Assembly: GCF_011082085.1 (NCBI RefSeq)
Contig: NZ_CP041063.1
Coordinates: 3,644,001 to 3,708,000, forward strand
DNA: 64,000 bases
Source of the DNA: Bacillus sp. Cs-700
GTDB lineage: Bacteria > Bacillota > Bacilli > Bacillales > Guptibacillaceae
Reading direction: 5' to 3'
Made by a program: the position numbers and the translations under genes. Of this stretch, positions 34,277 through 44,177 are shown piece by piece (position 1 is the stretch's first letter; every line of letters starts with the position of its first letter). The notes under the pieces are model-generated. The model saw only the letters and a list, made by a program, of their open reading frames with translations, had not been told where the DNA came from and made no database searches.

Positions 34277-35005
34277 TTATCGTCTTAACTTTTGAAGCAA
34301 ATGAAGAATTTCGATATACAACCATACGAGCGTCACAATAAGTCCGAACGCACCGTACCATTCGAGGTGCTTTGGAGCGCCGCGGTTTGCGCCGTTTTCG
34401 ATAAAGTCGAAATCAAGCACGAGGTTGAGCGCTGCGATCGCGACAATGAATAAGCTAATGCCGATTCCAACAAGTCCGTTTGAGTGCAAGTAAGGAACGT
34501 TGGCATTTAAGAAAAGGTTGAGGCCAAGATCAATGATGTATACGACAAAAATCGCAAGCGTAGCGGAGACGATCATTAATCGGAAGTTCTTTGTTACCTT
34601 AATAATTCGAGCAGCATATAAGAAGAGCAGCACTCCCATCACAGAAAAGGTAAGAGCGGCGGCCTGAATCACGATACCAGGATAGCGTGATTCTAAAATA
34701 GCTGATATCCCACCAATTGCAAAGCCTTCAAGCGTTGCATAGATCGGGCCAGTAATTGGGGCAGCTCGATGAAAGAAGGTGGTGATGAGGGCGAAAATCA
34801 ATCCGCCGATTGCGCCAATAACCATCATCGTGTACACATCTTCTCCTTGTGCATACCGATACCATGTATAAATCGATGATCCAAGCAAGAAAAGAAAGAG
34901 GAAGAATGTTTTCGCAACAGTTCCTCCGATCGTCATTGCTTCTCCTTGATCACGCGTTCTGTTAAATGTGTTGTTCTTTAAAACGGGATTTCCGCTTCGC
35001 ATCAT
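34277..35005 (-). CDS. Bax inhibitor-1/YccA-like membrane protein
   Basis: 242 residues, seven helices after a ~28-residue polar N-terminus (MRSGNPVLKNNTFNR, typical of this subfamily, PF12811). Conserved PITGPIYATLEGFAIGGIS in the middle and DFDFIENGANRGAPKHLEWYGAFG near the end with Asp residues that in BI-1 proteins form the pH-sensing calcium-leak latch. Role in bacteria uncertain. Start ATG 35005 (a second ATG follows at once). Confidence 0.85.
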   Translation of the reverse strand: MMRSGNPVLKNNTFNRTRDQGEAMTIGGTVAKTFFLFLFLLGSSIYTWYRYAQGEDVYTMMVIGAIGGLIFALITTFFHRAAPITGPIYATLEGFAIGGISAILESRYPGIVIQAAALTFSVMGVLLFLYAARIIKVTKNFRLMIVSATLAIFVVYIIDLGLNLFLNANVPYLHSNGLVGIGISLFIVAIAALNLVLDFDFIENGANRGAPKHLEWYGAFGLIVTLVWLYIEILHLLQKLRR

Positions 35006-35077
35006 ATAAACTTCATCCTTTTTTAAGTAATAGGTCTATCTTAATAAGTATGTTCCCCTTTTTGATTCTAACCTAAC

Positions 35078-35533
35078 TTACGATGAAGCGTTTTGAAAAG
35101 TTTCAGGTAGTTTTTTCCTCATCAGAACATGGGGGATGCCGTCCTCCATGAAAACGTCTGAACGAGTTTCGTAGCCAAGCTTATGATAAAAACCTTCTGC
35201 TTGAACTTGACCATGCAGTTTCACGTTCGTTATACCTTTCTTGATTGCTAGCTCTTCAAGTTTATGTACGATTAAATTGCCGATTCCGAGTTTACGATGT
35301 GAAGCTCGAATACAAATGCGTTCAAATTTCCCTTCGCCCTCTACAATCCGCCATCTAGCTGTACCAACGGCTTTTTCTTGATCTAAAACGAGAATATGTT
35401 CGGCTGTATCGAGCGTATCAAATTCATCGTATTCTTCATCCTCTGGTGTTCCTTGTTCATCGATAAAAACGTCTTTTCGAATACGAAAAGCTTCCTCTAA
35501 AGCTTCTTCTGTTTCAATTCTGACTGCGATCAT
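35078..35533 (-). CDS. GNAT acetyltransferase, YjcF-like
   Basis: 151 residues. GNAT fold: AFRIRKDVFIDEQGTPEDEEYD (YjcF/ElaA-like start), acetyl-CoA loop CIRASHRKLGIGNLIVHKLE (residues ~85-104, R-x-x-G-I-G), and LHGQVQAEGFYHKLGYE. Substrate unknown. ATG 35533 follows AAGGAGG at 10 bases; an in-frame ATG further upstream has no ribosome site. Confidence 0.85.
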   Translation of the reverse strand: MIAVRIETEEALEEAFRIRKDVFIDEQGTPEDEEYDEFDTLDTAEHILVLDQEKAVGTARWRIVEGEGKFERICIRASHRKLGIGNLIVHKLEELAIKKGITNVKLHGQVQAEGFYHKLGYETRSDVFMEDGIPHVLMRKKLPETFQNASS

Positions 35534-35715
35534 GATTCTTGTGCCTCCTTGATGGATCAGTTCTATAGATTGAGTATAATCATTCATGACGCTTTCTGTA
35601 AATGTAAGAGAATTTGAAAGAACAAATCATTGGTAGAGAGGCTTGATATAAAAAAAATCCAATGTGTATATTTATAGCTAGATTCGTGCATTCCTTATAT
35701 AAGGAGTGAGCGAAA

Positions 35716-36165
35716 ATGGTTTTTAACTTTATTGCGGCGTTTCTAATTCCGTGGATTGCTGGTATTTATCTCGTAAAAAAGGATGTTAGGCTTTTTCTTT
35801 TAATTGCCCCTTTTGCCGCGTTTGTGGCGGTTATTTTTGATGTGCTCGGTTTTCACTTTGGCTTTTGGCGAATAGATCCCGAATTTGATACCGAGCCGAT
35901 CGCAGCAATGCCAATGTATTTTGGCATATATCCGATTTTAGCAGGGTATTTGTTCCTAACCGTCCAACGTCTGCGCTTTCATCCATTGGTCGTTATCCTT
36001 TTCTTTTCATTGATTACAACCGTCATTGAAGGTACTGGTGTTTGGATTGATCTTGTACACTACGCCAACGGTTGGACCATTTACTGGACCTTTGTTTCCT
36101 ACTTAGTTGCATATGTGGTGTGTTATGGTTACTATCTATTATTAAAAAAATATGTCCCTCTATAG
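35716..36165 (+). CDS. CBO0543-type membrane protein
   Basis: 149 residues, five helices. Conserved FDVLGFHFGFWRIDPE and GTGVWIDLVHYANGWTIYWTF. Family of unknown function seen in spore formers. ATG 35716 has AAGGAGTG upstream. Convergent with the P450 gene across a bidirectional terminator. Confidence 0.6.
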   Translation: MVFNFIAAFLIPWIAGIYLVKKDVRLFLLIAPFAAFVAVIFDVLGFHFGFWRIDPEFDTEPIAAMPMYFGIYPILAGYLFLTVQRLRFHPLVVILFFSLITTVIEGTGVWIDLVHYANGWTIYWTFVSYLVAYVVCYGYYLLLKKYVPL

Positions 36166-36212
36166 AAAAAAAGCAAAGCCCTTCTTCATTTATTGGAAGG
36201 GCTTTGCTTCTT
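36166..36212. terminator. bidirectional terminator
   Basis: 14-bp stem AAGCAAAGCCCTTC / GAAGGGCTTTGCTT with an 11-base loop. Confidence 0.9.
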
Positions 36213-36223
36213 GGTAAAATGAA

Positions 36224-37411
36224 TTAAAGCTTTACTTTAAGTTCCTGTAGTCCACGTAGTAAAAACATATTGCGCCATTTCGGATCTTCAGCCAGATGAA
36301 TGGAAGGAAAGGCTTGAAGTAACTTTTGATAAGCAATTTTCCCTTCTAATCTAGCAAGAGGAGCGCCCAGACAGAAGTGAATGCCATATCCAAACGCAAT
36401 GTGTGGATTTGGTTTGCGGGTAATATCGAACTGGTTAGGATTTTCAAATTTTTTCTCATCGCGGTTGGCAGATGAGATTGACGCAAGAACCATATCACCT
36501 TTTTTAAGCTGAACCCCTTTAAATTCAAAATCCTCTTCCGCCCAGCGAGCGGTTGAGAAATCAACCGGACTATAATAGCGAAGGGCCTCTTCAATTGTTC
36601 CCTCTATTAAAGAAAAATCGTTTTGCAGTAGCTCTAGCTGATCGGGATGTTCGAAGAGGGCAAGCATGCCATTTCCAATTAAGTTCACTGTCGTTTCATG
36701 ACCGGCAATAATCAATAGAAAGACCATTGAATAAAGCTCGTCTGAACTTAATTTCTCCCCATCTTCTTCGTGTTTAATGAGATTGGAAATTAAATCATCT
36801 TGTGGGTCAGCTTTTCTTTTTTCAAAAAGAGTGGTGAGGTATTCGGTAAACTCACGAACATCGTTCATAAATTCACCTTCCATGTTATCGGAAGCAGAAA
36901 CGATGGAGTTTGACCACTTTCTAAATTTATCTCTGTCTTCCGTTGGAACGCCAAGCAATTCAGAGATAACAATAATAGGTAATGGAAACGCAAAATCGTC
37001 GATTAAATCAGCGCTGTTTTTTTGTTTCATCTCCTCAATTAATTGATCAGCAATCGCTTCAATCCGAGGAGCGAGTTCCTTGATTGCTTTTGGGTTAAAA
37101 CCAGGTTGTACCAGTTTGCGTAAACGCGTATGGTCGGGAGGATCGACATCGAGCATCATATGATGAAAAATCTTCGTTTCAAGTGGCTCTTCTTCGCTAC
37201 GAGCACTCTTTGAAAAAAGTTTTGATTGATCTTTAATAAAGGAAGGACGTTTTAGTAATGCAAGGACATCGTCATAAGTCGTAACGAGCCAGGTGTTGTT
37301 TCCATTTGAGCTTCCAATGGAAGTAATAGGCTCTTCTTTACGCAAATTTTCATAGAATTCATATGCGCCTTCTTTAAAGTTTGATTGGTAAACAGTTTCA
37401 ACAGATTGCAT
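36224..37411 (-). CDS. cytochrome P450 (CYP107-like)
   Basis: 395 residues, soluble class I bacterial P450. I-helix oxygen-binding AGHETT, ExxR in IEEALRYY, and the haem loop FGYGIHFCLGAPLARLE with Cys347 as ligand. Resembles CYP107 members such as B. subtilis YjiB, which hydroxylate fatty acids or steroids. ATG 37411 follows AAAGGAGG. Good sigma-A promoter (TTGAGA-17-TATACT) followed immediately by a TetR-type palindrome, so expression is probably induced by a ligand. No ferredoxin or reductase next to it. Confidence 0.93.
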   Translation of the reverse strand: MQSVETVYQSNFKEGAYEFYENLRKEEPITSIGSSNGNNTWLVTTYDDVLALLKRPSFIKDQSKLFSKSARSEEEPLETKIFHHMMLDVDPPDHTRLRKLVQPGFNPKAIKELAPRIEAIADQLIEEMKQKNSADLIDDFAFPLPIIVISELLGVPTEDRDKFRKWSNSIVSASDNMEGEFMNDVREFTEYLTTLFEKRKADPQDDLISNLIKHEEDGEKLSSDELYSMVFLLIIAGHETTVNLIGNGMLALFEHPDQLELLQNDFSLIEGTIEEALRYYSPVDFSTARWAEEDFEFKGVQLKKGDMVLASISSANRDEKKFENPNQFDITRKPNPHIAFGYGIHFCLGAPLARLEGKIAYQKLLQAFPSIHLAEDPKWRNMFLLRGLQELKVKL

Positions 37412-37449
37412 GCGATGTTCCTCCTTTAATAGTCATAACCAAATGTAAC

Positions 37450-37463
37450 TGACTGGTCAGTCA
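37450..37463. promoter_or_regulatory. TetR-type operator of the P450 gene
   Basis: TGACTG-GT-CAGTCA, perfect 6-base arms with a 2-base centre, lying just downstream of the -10 box. No TetR gene adjoins. Confidence 0.6.
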
Positions 37464-37471
37464 ACACACTT

Positions 37472-37500
37472 AGTATAGAGGAAAAGGAAATGTTTCTCAA
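37472..37500 (-). promoter_or_regulatory. promoter of the P450 gene
   Basis: Minus strand TTGAGA (37500-37495), 17 bases, TATACT (37477-37472). Confidence 0.7.
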
Positions 37501-37665
37501 CAAACAGTATGAATTGTCACACTTTTTTTGGATTTCATAGTGATGTCGTTTTCATTATGACAAAACGGAAACAAGTTATCGGTGCGTGTTGTTGAGGAGA
37601 GCGTTCAGTCTTACACTAATGATAGATAATGTGAAATATTGAACATGCGAATGGAGATGAAGGAG

Positions 37666-38502
37666 ATGGAAAAAGAAACAATCGAGAAGATTTGTACGAG
37701 TGCCGTTTTGAAGCGAGATTTGTTTAAGGCGAGTATGCCTCATTACTTGCTTCGCGCGATGTTAGCGGGAGCTTATATAGGGTTTGCCTTAGTGTTAAGC
37801 TTTACGGTTGGCCAGTTTTTCTATGAAGTTCATTCACCAGCTACCTATGTCATGACGGCGCTGTTTTTTGGGATCGCTTTTATCCTTATTGTGTATGGGG
37901 GAGGGGAACTGTTTACATCGAATACAATGTATTTAACCATTAGCACTCTAAAAAAAGTAACGTCCTGGAAAGATACGTTTATCATTTGGATGACGTGCTA
38001 TGGTGGGAATATCCTTGGTATTCTCCTATTTACGCTATTGCTTTACTTTAGCGGTGTTTTTCAAACCATTGGAGCGGATCATTTACTAGTAACGGTTGCC
38101 GAAAAGAAAGTGACCCTCCCAACTACTTACTTGTTTTTTAGAGCTATTTTTGCCAATTGGCTCGTGTGCTTAGCGGTATGGTTACCGCTACGTGTGAAGG
38201 GCGATACAGCCAAGATCATTATTATGATGCTTCTTGTTTTCACTTTTTTTACATCTGGGTACGAACACAGCATAGCAAATCTCGCTGTTTTTCTTATTTC
38301 ATATACTTCTCCCCATTCTGAACTGATCAACGTAGCCGGATTTATGCATAATCTTATTCCTGTTACCCTTGGTAATATTGTAGGAGGAGGATTCTTTGTA
38401 GGTGTACTGTTTTTCTTCTTGAACGAACCTATAAAAAGGAAGGAAATCCAGTCAAATCCAGTTTTAATCGCTTCCACAAAAGTTTTTAATAATAAATTGT
38501 AA
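37666..38502 (+). CDS. formate/nitrite transporter (FNT) family protein
   Basis: 278 residues, six helices. FNT channel features: YGGGELFTSNTMYL (first half) and FANWLVCLAVWLPL (second half; the NWxxC/L-type motif), plus HNLIPVTLGNIVGGGFFVG at the end. Closest in type to Bacillus YwcJ; transports formate, nitrite or hydrosulfide, which cannot be told apart here. Several in-frame ATGs exist; 37666 is chosen from TGGAG 9 bases upstream. Confidence 0.85.
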   Translation: MEKETIEKICTSAVLKRDLFKASMPHYLLRAMLAGAYIGFALVLSFTVGQFFYEVHSPATYVMTALFFGIAFILIVYGGGELFTSNTMYLTISTLKKVTSWKDTFIIWMTCYGGNILGILLFTLLLYFSGVFQTIGADHLLVTVAEKKVTLPTTYLFFRAIFANWLVCLAVWLPLRVKGDTAKIIIMMLLVFTFFTSGYEHSIANLAVFLISYTSPHSELINVAGFMHNLIPVTLGNIVGGGFFVGVLFFFLNEPIKRKEIQSNPVLIASTKVFNNKL

Positions 38503-38610
38503 AAATTCAGTTTTTATTGTTGGAACGTGACGATAAGAGTGGTAGGTTTAAATATAAGGGAGAGATGCTCCTCTCTTCTCTCATCCAGGAGAGGAAGTGG
38601 CCGACGCTCG

Positions 38611-38811
38611 ATGAGTCAACAGCTATTAAGCAAATACACAAAAGTTTTGTATCAAGCAATGGTAGCGATTCAATTCATTAAGCAGCATCAGGAAAAGGCA
38701 TGTGACATACGACAAATCTCCATTCTAACAGGCTTTTCTGAAGAAGCCATATTGGAGGCGATGGAATTTGGGGAATATGAACAGCATAATCGGCACGGAA
38801 AAGCTCTTTAA
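38611..38811 (+). CDS. small protein resembling sigma-B region 3
   Basis: 66 residues, helical. The stretch DIRQISILTGFSEEAILEAMEFGEY matches the pattern of region 3 of SigB/SigF-type sigma factors (Q-I-A-x-x-L-x-V-S-E-E-x-V-L-E-A-M-E), but there are no regions 2 or 4. Could be an independent small regulator or a remnant. ATG 38611 has only a distant AGGAGAGGAAG before it; an in-frame ATG at 38527 would add 28 Arg/Ser-rich residues. Confidence 0.5.
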   Translation: MSQQLLSKYTKVLYQAMVAIQFIKQHQEKACDIRQISILTGFSEEAILEAMEFGEYEQHNRHGKAL

Positions 38812-38895
38812 CAAACGATCAGGATGAGGAAGAGAGTGAGCGTCCTCCTAATGGAAGGAATGTTTTCTGTCGAAGCGTATATGCTAATGGAAGGG

Positions 38896-38933
38896 GGAGT
38901 TACTATCAGAAATTGATTGTAACTCTTTTTTTG
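38896..38933 (+). terminator. terminator after the sigma-region-3-like gene
   Basis: GAGTTAC / GTAACTC with a long AT-rich loop, then seven T. Confidence 0.7.
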
Positions 38934-38956
38934 ATGCGGAAGAGGTGAAAGAATAA

Positions 38957-39463
38957 TTGACAGCTCACTTTTCGACAGAACGACTCGTTTTACGAAAAAT
39001 GATACCGGAAGACGTAGATTCCCTTTTTGACATTTTCTCAGATATAGAAGTGATGAAGTACTACCCGTCCTGTAAGAATCGACATGATACTGTGAAGTGG
39101 ATCGAGTGGACATTACATCACTACAAAGTCTATGGTTTTGGAATGTGGATCGTTGAAGACAAAGAAAGTGGTCACTTACTAGGACAGTGTGGCCTTGTTC
39201 TACAAAAATTAGTTCATGGTGTTGAAGTCGAGCTTGGTTACCTTTTTGCCAAACAACACTGGGGAAAAGGGTATGCAACGGAAGCAGCTTTCGCGTGTAA
39301 GAAATATGCCTTCAATGAGTTAGGGCTTTCCAAGCTTATTTCATTAATTGATCCACAAAATAACGCTTCGCTAAAAGTAGCGAAGCGAATCGGCATGACA
39401 TATGAATGTACGGTTACAAAATGGAATAAGCAGCTTCATCTCTATTGCTGTAACTCCTTGTAG
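38957..39463 (+). CDS. GNAT acetyltransferase (RimJ/RimL type)
   Basis: 168 residues. FSTERLVLRKMIPEDVDSLF start typical of RimL-like enzymes; acetyl-CoA site LGYLFAKQHWGKGYATEA (residues ~95-112, Q-x-x-G-K-G-Y); DPQNNASLKVAKRIGM near the end. Likely N-acetylates a protein N-terminus or small amine. TTG 38957 is used (GAGGTG upstream); no ATG fits. Ends 8 bases before the convergent gdh stop, with no clear terminator between. Confidence 0.82.
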   Translation: MTAHFSTERLVLRKMIPEDVDSLFDIFSDIEVMKYYPSCKNRHDTVKWIEWTLHHYKVYGFGMWIVEDKESGHLLGQCGLVLQKLVHGVEVELGYLFAKQHWGKGYATEAAFACKKYAFNELGLSKLISLIDPQNNASLKVAKRIGMTYECTVTKWNKQLHLYCCNSL

Positions 39464-39470
39464 GTGACAT

Positions 39471-41134
<1,664 letters not shown>

Positions 41135-41341
41135 ATAACCACCTGCTTATCTAGAAAAGGATGGGATAGCATTCTTAACGTCTCACTCTTTCCACATTTT
41201 TATCCGTTCTTTATAGGAGTGATCAACACATCATGAAATGTCAATAAAATACATGTAGGAAATAAAGAGGACTTCAGGCATAAAAAAAAGAATTTTTACT
41301 ATGACTAACTTACTAATTTCAAAAGTGTGGTGATGCTTTCA

Positions 41342-42589
41342 ATGCTACTTACAGCCAAAAATTTACTTTTAAATCTCTTGCTTGTTTTCGCTCCGCTAAG
41401 TATTATTCAAATTCTATACTTATTGAAGCACACAAACTTTTTGAAGAAATCGTCCGGTTGGCTACTTACATTATTTCCTGGCGTAGCGATTATATTGTGT
41501 ATGGTTTATCCCGTTGTTGTTGATGATAATTTTATCTTGGATTTTAGAAGAATTCCTTTTATTCTCGGTGCATTATACGGAGGGAAGTGGGTTGCGTTTT
41601 CGTATCTCTTTATCACACTGGCCTATCGATTTACGTTAGGAGGTACTGGGTTTTATTCGACCTTGCTCTCTTTTACGCTTCTTACAATTGTGGCTTCCAT
41701 CGTTTCCTCGAAATTTCTTAAATACAGTTTGAAGAAAAAACTTCTCGTTGCAGCAAGTATCGATTTGATGGTAGGTGTATCTTCTACAATCATTTCCTTA
41801 ACATACTTTGAAACGCAAATTTACACGTCATCTTGGATTCTTTTTAATCTAACTAGTCTTTTGGGAGTCCTACTAGCCACGCTTGTCTATGAAGTTTTTC
41901 TAAATCAGTTTAAATTATTGCAGTCGGTGATGGAAGGTCAGAAGTTAGAAGTCGTCAGTCATCTAGCTGCTAGTATTTCTCACGAAGTCCGAAATCCATT
42001 AACTGTTAGTCGAGGATTTCTTCAGTTAATTGAAAGTGACCTTAAAAGCAAACAAACGAAAGATTATATGGAACTTGCAATAAATGAACTCGATCGAGCG
42101 ACTGAAATCATTAATGATTATTTAACCTTCGCAAAACCATTTCCTGAAAATGTAGAGGAAATAGATGTCGCAAGCGAGATCGCCTATAGTGTAAGTGTTA
42201 TTACTCCTCTCGCTACGTTAAAAGATGTGACCATAAACACGAAAATCGATCTTCCACCTACCATCATTCAATCAGAGAAGCGCAAATTCCAGCAGTGTTT
42301 GATGAACATTTTTAAAAATGCGATTGAAGCTATGCCTGATGGTGGCACACTTACCGTTATGACTGCAATTGAAAATCAAAAACTAAAAATAAGTATAGCG
42401 GACACTGGAATTGGTATGACGGAAGAGCAATTAAGCCGGATGGGACAACCTTTTTTTACAACGAAAGAAAAGGGGACAGGACTTGGAATGATGGTTTCTC
42501 ACAGCATTGTCCAAGCGATGAAGGGGGAAATTATTTATGTTAGTACACAAGGTGAGGGAACGACTGTACATCTTGTGTTTGAAATCTAA
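41342..42589 (+). CDS. sensor histidine kinase, KinB-like (5TM-LYT receptor)
   Basis: 415 residues. About six helices (residues ~5-190) forming a 5TM-LYT sensor (FILDFRRIPFILGALYGGKW), then a HisKA domain with phospho-acceptor His in SISHEVRNPLTVSRGF, and HATPase (NIFKNAIEAM, ADTGIGM, GTGLGM). No partner response regulator is adjacent. This is the layout of sporulation kinase KinB, which feeds phosphate to Spo0F; the orphan state supports that reading. ATG 41342 chosen from GGTGATG upstream. Confidence 0.8.
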   Translation: MLLTAKNLLLNLLLVFAPLSIIQILYLLKHTNFLKKSSGWLLTLFPGVAIILCMVYPVVVDDNFILDFRRIPFILGALYGGKWVAFSYLFITLAYRFTLGGTGFYSTLLSFTLLTIVASIVSSKFLKYSLKKKLLVAASIDLMVGVSSTIISLTYFETQIYTSSWILFNLTSLLGVLLATLVYEVFLNQFKLLQSVMEGQKLEVVSHLAASISHEVRNPLTVSRGFLQLIESDLKSKQTKDYMELAINELDRATEIINDYLTFAKPFPENVEEIDVASEIAYSVSVITPLATLKDVTINTKIDLPPTIIQSEKRKFQQCLMNIFKNAIEAMPDGGTLTVMTAIENQKLKISIADTGIGMTEEQLSRMGQPFFTTKEKGTGLGMMVSHSIVQAMKGEIIYVSTQGEGTTVHLVFEI

Positions 42590-42662
42590 AAAATAAGGGG
42601 AAATTGAAACTTTCTTGTAAGTGATTCGTAAACAATAGAAGAAACGAATGGAGGCTACGATC

Positions 42663-42866
42663 ATGAAAAAGTTTTATAAATCGACAACGAATAAGAAGTT
42701 ATCAGGTGTTATCGGAGGAGCAAGCGAAATCTTTAACATTGATGCAAGCATGCTAAGAATTGCTTATTTTGCTTTATCTCTCTTTACTTCAGGACTCTTT
42801 GTGCTTATCTATATTGCGGCAGCGATTATTTTGCCAACAGATAAGGAAGTACAAAATAATCAGTAA
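42663..42866 (+). CDS. PspC-domain membrane protein
   Basis: 67 residues: KKFYKSTTNKKLSGVIGGASE start, then a hydrophobic PspC helix pair (IDASMLRIAYFALSLFTSG...IYIAAAIILPT). PspC proteins belong to the phage-shock/envelope-stress response (in Firmicutes often near LiaF-like genes). GGAGG precedes ATG 42663. Pairs with a 67-residue membrane protein 20 bases downstream. Confidence 0.85.
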   Translation: MKKFYKSTTNKKLSGVIGGASEIFNIDASMLRIAYFALSLFTSGLFVLIYIAAAIILPTDKEVQNNQ

Positions 42867-42886
42867 AAGCGCGTACGGAGGGTAAC

Positions 42887-43090
42887 GTGAAAAAGACTGG
42901 ATTTTACAATGTCGTTGCTATGATTAGCTCTTTTTTTCTATTTTGTACAGGACTAATCTCTTTATTTGGGTGGCTGGTGTTATTCTCTACACCAATTTCT
43001 GCAATCTTTGCAGTCACCGGTTTTTTCGGTGTTCTGACTAATAGCTGGCAGTTGAAGAAGTATATACAGAGTAGGTCGTATTACTCGTAA
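42887..43090 (+). CDS. small membrane protein next to PspC, unknown function
   Basis: 67 residues with two helices (~8-30 and ~33-52) and a basic tail (KKYIQSRSYYS). GTG 42887 follows GGAGGG. Likely co-transcribed with the PspC gene; a terminator follows. Confidence 0.6.
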   Translation: MKKTGFYNVVAMISSFFLFCTGLISLFGWLVLFSTPISAIFAVTGFFGVLTNSWQLKKYIQSRSYYS

Positions 43091-43119
43091 TACACCTCAT
43101 TTCTTATTGGCAGGATGAA

Positions 43120-43158
43120 AGAAGAGCGATGTACTTCGATGCATCGCTCTTTTGTTTT
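43120..43158 (+). terminator. terminator of the PspC operon
   Basis: AAGAGCGATG / CATCGCTCTT, 10-base loop, then TTGTTTTG. Confidence 0.85.
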
Positions 43159-43217
43159 GAACTAATGATACAATTAAAAAATCAGTAATCTTAAATTTGC
43201 GAAAGGAAGGATGTCTC

Positions 43218-43577
43218 ATGACCAAACATAAAATCTATACAATGAGTGTCGCAAGTGTCTATCCACATTATGTTAAAAAGGCTGAAAAAAAAGGACGTAC
43301 GAAAACAGAAGTCAATGAAATTTTCTGTTGGTTAACAGGGTATAGCCAGAAAGAGCTAGAAACTCAGCTGGAAAACAAGACAGATTTTGAGACTTTCTTT
43401 GCGGAAGCTCCTCAACTCAATCCTTCACGGACCTTGATCAAGGGTGTGGTCTGTGGTGTACGAGTGGAAGACATTGAAGAACCAACTATGCAGGAAATTC
43501 GCTATTTGGATAAGCTGATTGATGAGTTAGCAAAGGGAAAAGCGATGGAGAAGATTTTGCGGAAAGATCAAATATGA
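43218..43577 (+). CDS. DUF2200 family protein
   Basis: 119 residues, soluble. Diagnostic: [25 protein letters not shown] start, [34 protein letters not shown] and a C-terminal [15 protein letters not shown]. Widespread family without a known role. ATG 43218 follows AAGGAAGGATG. Confidence 0.85.
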   Translation: MTKHKIYTMSVASVYPHYVKKAEKKGRTKTEVNEIFCWLTGYSQKELETQLENKTDFETFFAEAPQLNPSRTLIKGVVCGVRVEDIEEPTMQEIRYLDKLIDELAKGKAMEKILRKDQI

Positions 43578-43580
43578 CCG

Positions 43581-43639
43581 AGACAAAAAGAAAAGAAGCG
43601 CGATTCTCCATTGAATCTTCGCTCCTTTTCTTTTTTGTC
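43581..43639. terminator. long imperfect bidirectional terminator
   Basis: AAAAAGAAAAG...AGCGCGATTC pairs with GAATCTTCGCTCCTTTTC...TTTTT around a 6-base loop; about 20 pairs with a few mismatches. Confidence 0.7.
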
Positions 43640-43668
43640 TCTAACAAAGCATTCGAATGTTACACTAA

Positions 43669-43947
43669 CTAGGACTCACTTTTACTACGGGCTTTTCCCA
43701 TAATAAAGCTCACGATTAACACTAAAATAATTGCTCCTATGATAGCTGGGATAATGTTGAATCCACCAATATCTGGTCCCCAGCTACCAAGGATAAGCGT
43801 ACCTAGCCACGCACCAACAAATCCAGCAATGATATTTCCTATAATTCCACCTGGAACATCTCGACCTGTAATTGCACCAGCAAGCCAACCAATAATACCG
43901 CCAATGATTAAACTCCAAATAAACCCTATTGGAAACACCTCCTTCAT
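43669..43947 (-). CDS. GlsB/YeaQ/YmgE-type stress membrane protein
   Basis: 92 residues, three glycine-rich helices (GFIWSLIIGGIIGWLAGAITG start, GGIIGNIIAGFVGAWLG). Transglycosylase-associated family; linked with general stress in Firmicutes. ATG 43947 has AGAAGGA 8 bases upstream, and is used here. But a stronger AAGGAGG lies inside this reading frame, 8 bases before an ATA (43929) at the point where homologues have their Met; see findings. Confidence 0.85.
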   Translation of the reverse strand: MKEVFPIGFIWSLIIGGIIGWLAGAITGRDVPGGIIGNIIAGFVGAWLGTLILGSWGPDIGGFNIIPAIIGAIILVLIVSFIMGKARSKSES

Positions 43948-44113
43948 ATAAAATCCTTCTGTATTGTTTTATCCTAAAAATGTCATTCTATCCTTAATCA
44001 TAAATTGTGCATTGAAAATCATCTCTTTTTTTTTCTTCAATAAGTCGATTGCAGAATATTGCTCCTATCCTAATCATGGTGTCTCGGTAATGCCACAATT
44101 GAATAGGAGAACT

Positions 44114-44152
44114 AAAAAACCGTATCTCATTCCCAGAGGGATAAAGACACGG
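44114..44152 (-). terminator. terminator of the RsbR-like gene
   Basis: Minus strand CCGTGTCT...AGATACGG stem (8 pairs, one G-U) with a further inner stem, followed by six T. Confidence 0.75.
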
Positions 44153-44177
44153 CTTTTCATATACAATCACATTAGGA

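Noticed and set aside
38547-38560. Sigma-B promoter GTTTAA followed by GGGAGA before the sigma-region-3-like gene
   Set aside because: Spacer is far too short (about 6 bases) for a sigma-B promoter.
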